A stretch of 5,910 nucleotides of DNA from Paracoccaceae bacterium (GTDB lineage: Bacteria; Pseudomonadota; Alphaproteobacteria; Rhodobacterales; Rhodobacteraceae), in assembly GCA_009920225.1 (NCBI GenBank), contig RGAJ01000130.1, positions 1-5,910 of the forward strand, given 5' to 3'. The position numbers and the translations under genes are program-made. This document shows, piece by piece, positions 4,960 to 5,910 of this stretch (position 1 is the first letter of the stretch; each line of letters begins with the position of its first letter). The notes under the pieces were generated by a model that ran no database searches, was not told where the DNA came from, and worked only from the letters and a program-made list of their open reading frames with translations.

Positions 4960-5910
4960 GGCGTTCCCGCGATTGCGGCCATGTTCAACAGGCCCCGCGG
5001 CGTGATGGAGGGCGTCACGATATGCGCACGGTTGCCCATGCCCATCAGGATTGGGCCCACTTCCAATCCACCGGCCCGCATTTTCAAAATGTTGCGCACA
5101 CCTGATGCAGCATCAGCATGGGCAAAGATCAACACATTGGCAGGTCCATCAAGTCGGTTTGTCGGCAGGATACGGGCGCGCAGTTCGGGATCGAGTGCTG
5201 CGTCAATGTTCATTTCACCTTCGTATTGGAAATCAACGTTGGATTGATCCAAAATGTCCAAAGCGTCCCGCAATCTTTGACCCGTGTCACAGGCCCGCGA
5301 TCCAAATTGGGACTGTGCGCAAAGGGCGATTTTGGGATCAATGCCAAAGCGCTTTACATGGCGCGCGGCCCCCATCACTGTTGCTGCGATTTGCTGTGGT
5401 GTTGGTTCGACATATACATGCGTGTCGGCAATGAACAATGGCCCATCTTCGAGGATCATCAAAGACAATGCGCCATGCGGATGATGCTGCGCGCTGCCTA
5501 ACACCTGTTCAATGTAATTCAGATGCCACCGATATTCGCCAAATGTCCCGCAGATAAGGCTATCTGCTTCGCCGCGATGGACCATCACCGCGCCAATTGC
5601 TGTGGTGTTGGTGCGCATAATGGCGCGCGCCAGATCAGGGGTAACGCCACGGCGGCTCATGATCTCATGATATGTGCCCCAATATTCGCGGTAACGGGCG
5701 TCTTGTTCGGGGTTCACAACTTCGAAGTTTTGATCTGGGCGGATCGTGAGCCCCAGCCGTTCACAGCGCTGTGCGATGACATCGGGGCGGCCGATTAAAA
5801 TCGGTTGTTCGATGGTTTCTTCCAAAATCGCTTGGGCGGCGCGCAGAACCCGTTCGTCTTCGCCTTCGGCGAACACGATTTTGCGGGCGGTTTGTCGTGC
5901 TGTTTCAAAC
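4941..5910 (-). CDS. maeB: NADP-dependent malic enzyme, C-terminal phosphotransacetylase-like domain (partial)
   Basis: About 322 C-terminal residues of a protein whose N-terminus lies beyond the right edge; the frame is open to base 5910, and the GTG at 5876 is an internal valine (KIVFAEGEDERV). The visible part is a complete phosphotransacetylase-like domain: an FAEGEDERVLRAAQ opening, a central ICGTFGEYRWHLNY, then DGPLFIADTHVYVEPTP, AQSQFGS, GEMN and the ending NRAHIVTPSITPRGLLNMAAIAGTPVANYG. This C-terminus is characteristic of the roughly 750-residue MaeB enzymes, which decarboxylate malate to pyruvate with NADP+; the attached domain is regulatory, responding to acetyl-CoA, rather than a working Pta. 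A stand-alone Pta is the alternative but fits the ending less well. The catalytic malic domain should lie just outside the window. It is convergent with the sensor gene, sharing 4 nt. Confidence 0.87.
   Translation of the reverse strand, partial: FETARQTARKIVFAEGEDERVLRAAQAILEETIEQPILIGRPDVIAQRCERLGLTIRPDQNFEVVNPEQDARYREYWGTYHEIMSRRGVTPDLARAIMRTNTTAIGAVMVHRGEADSLICGTFGEYRWHLNYIEQVLGSAQHHPHGALSLMILEDGPLFIADTHVYVEPTPQQIAATVMGAARHVKRFGIDPKIALCAQSQFGSRACDTGQRLRDALDILDQSNVDFQYEGEMNIDAALDPELRARILPTNRLDGPANVLIFAHADAASGVRNILKMRAGGLEVGPILMGMGNRAHIVTPSITPRGLLNMAAIAGTPVANYG

Overview
The window looks like an ordinary chromosomal segment of an alphaproteobacterium, most likely Rhodobacteraceae (Roseobacter group). 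This rests on recognising protein families and on gene order: a Nudt19-like Nudix protein beside a DUF983 protein, and an ECF sigma factor with a small one-helix partner and a 'periplasmic heavy metal sensor'. No marker gene fixes the genus. Base composition looks moderate and even, and I see no mobile element, tRNA, rRNA or CRISPR array.

Layout, left to right: (1) + strand, a fatty acid desaturase cut by the left edge, followed 5 nt later by an EamA/DMT-type ten-helix transporter. (2) - strand, a DUF983 zinc-ribbon-like membrane protein followed by a Nudix hydrolase, probably one transcript; the Nudix gene converges on the transporter with only 4 nt between stops. (3) A 167-nt divergent promoter region (2817-2983) with an A/T palindrome framed by GTCGCA/TGCGAC arms. 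(4) + strand, a tight four-gene run: exported four-EF-hand protein, ECF sigma factor, small single-pass protein (inferred anti-sigma factor), and membrane-anchored periplasmic sensor of the CnrX/heavy-metal-sensor type. (5) - strand, the C-terminal phosphotransacetylase-like part of an NADP-dependent malic enzyme (MaeB), cut by the right edge, whose stop codon overlaps the sensor's stop codon inside a perfect 10-bp inverted repeat.

The most interesting unit is the four-gene run. The order sigma - short one-helix protein - periplasmic sensor has the same components as the Cupriavidus CnrYXH metal-responsive system, although the gene order differs. Here a secreted calcium-binding-type protein is placed just upstream. 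The inference is an envelope-sensing system in which a periplasmic signal (metal ion, calcium or envelope stress) is passed through the membrane to release the sigma factor. What it senses and which genes it controls cannot be read from this window. The remaining genes are housekeeping or lipid/nucleotide-related and have no evident link to that unit.
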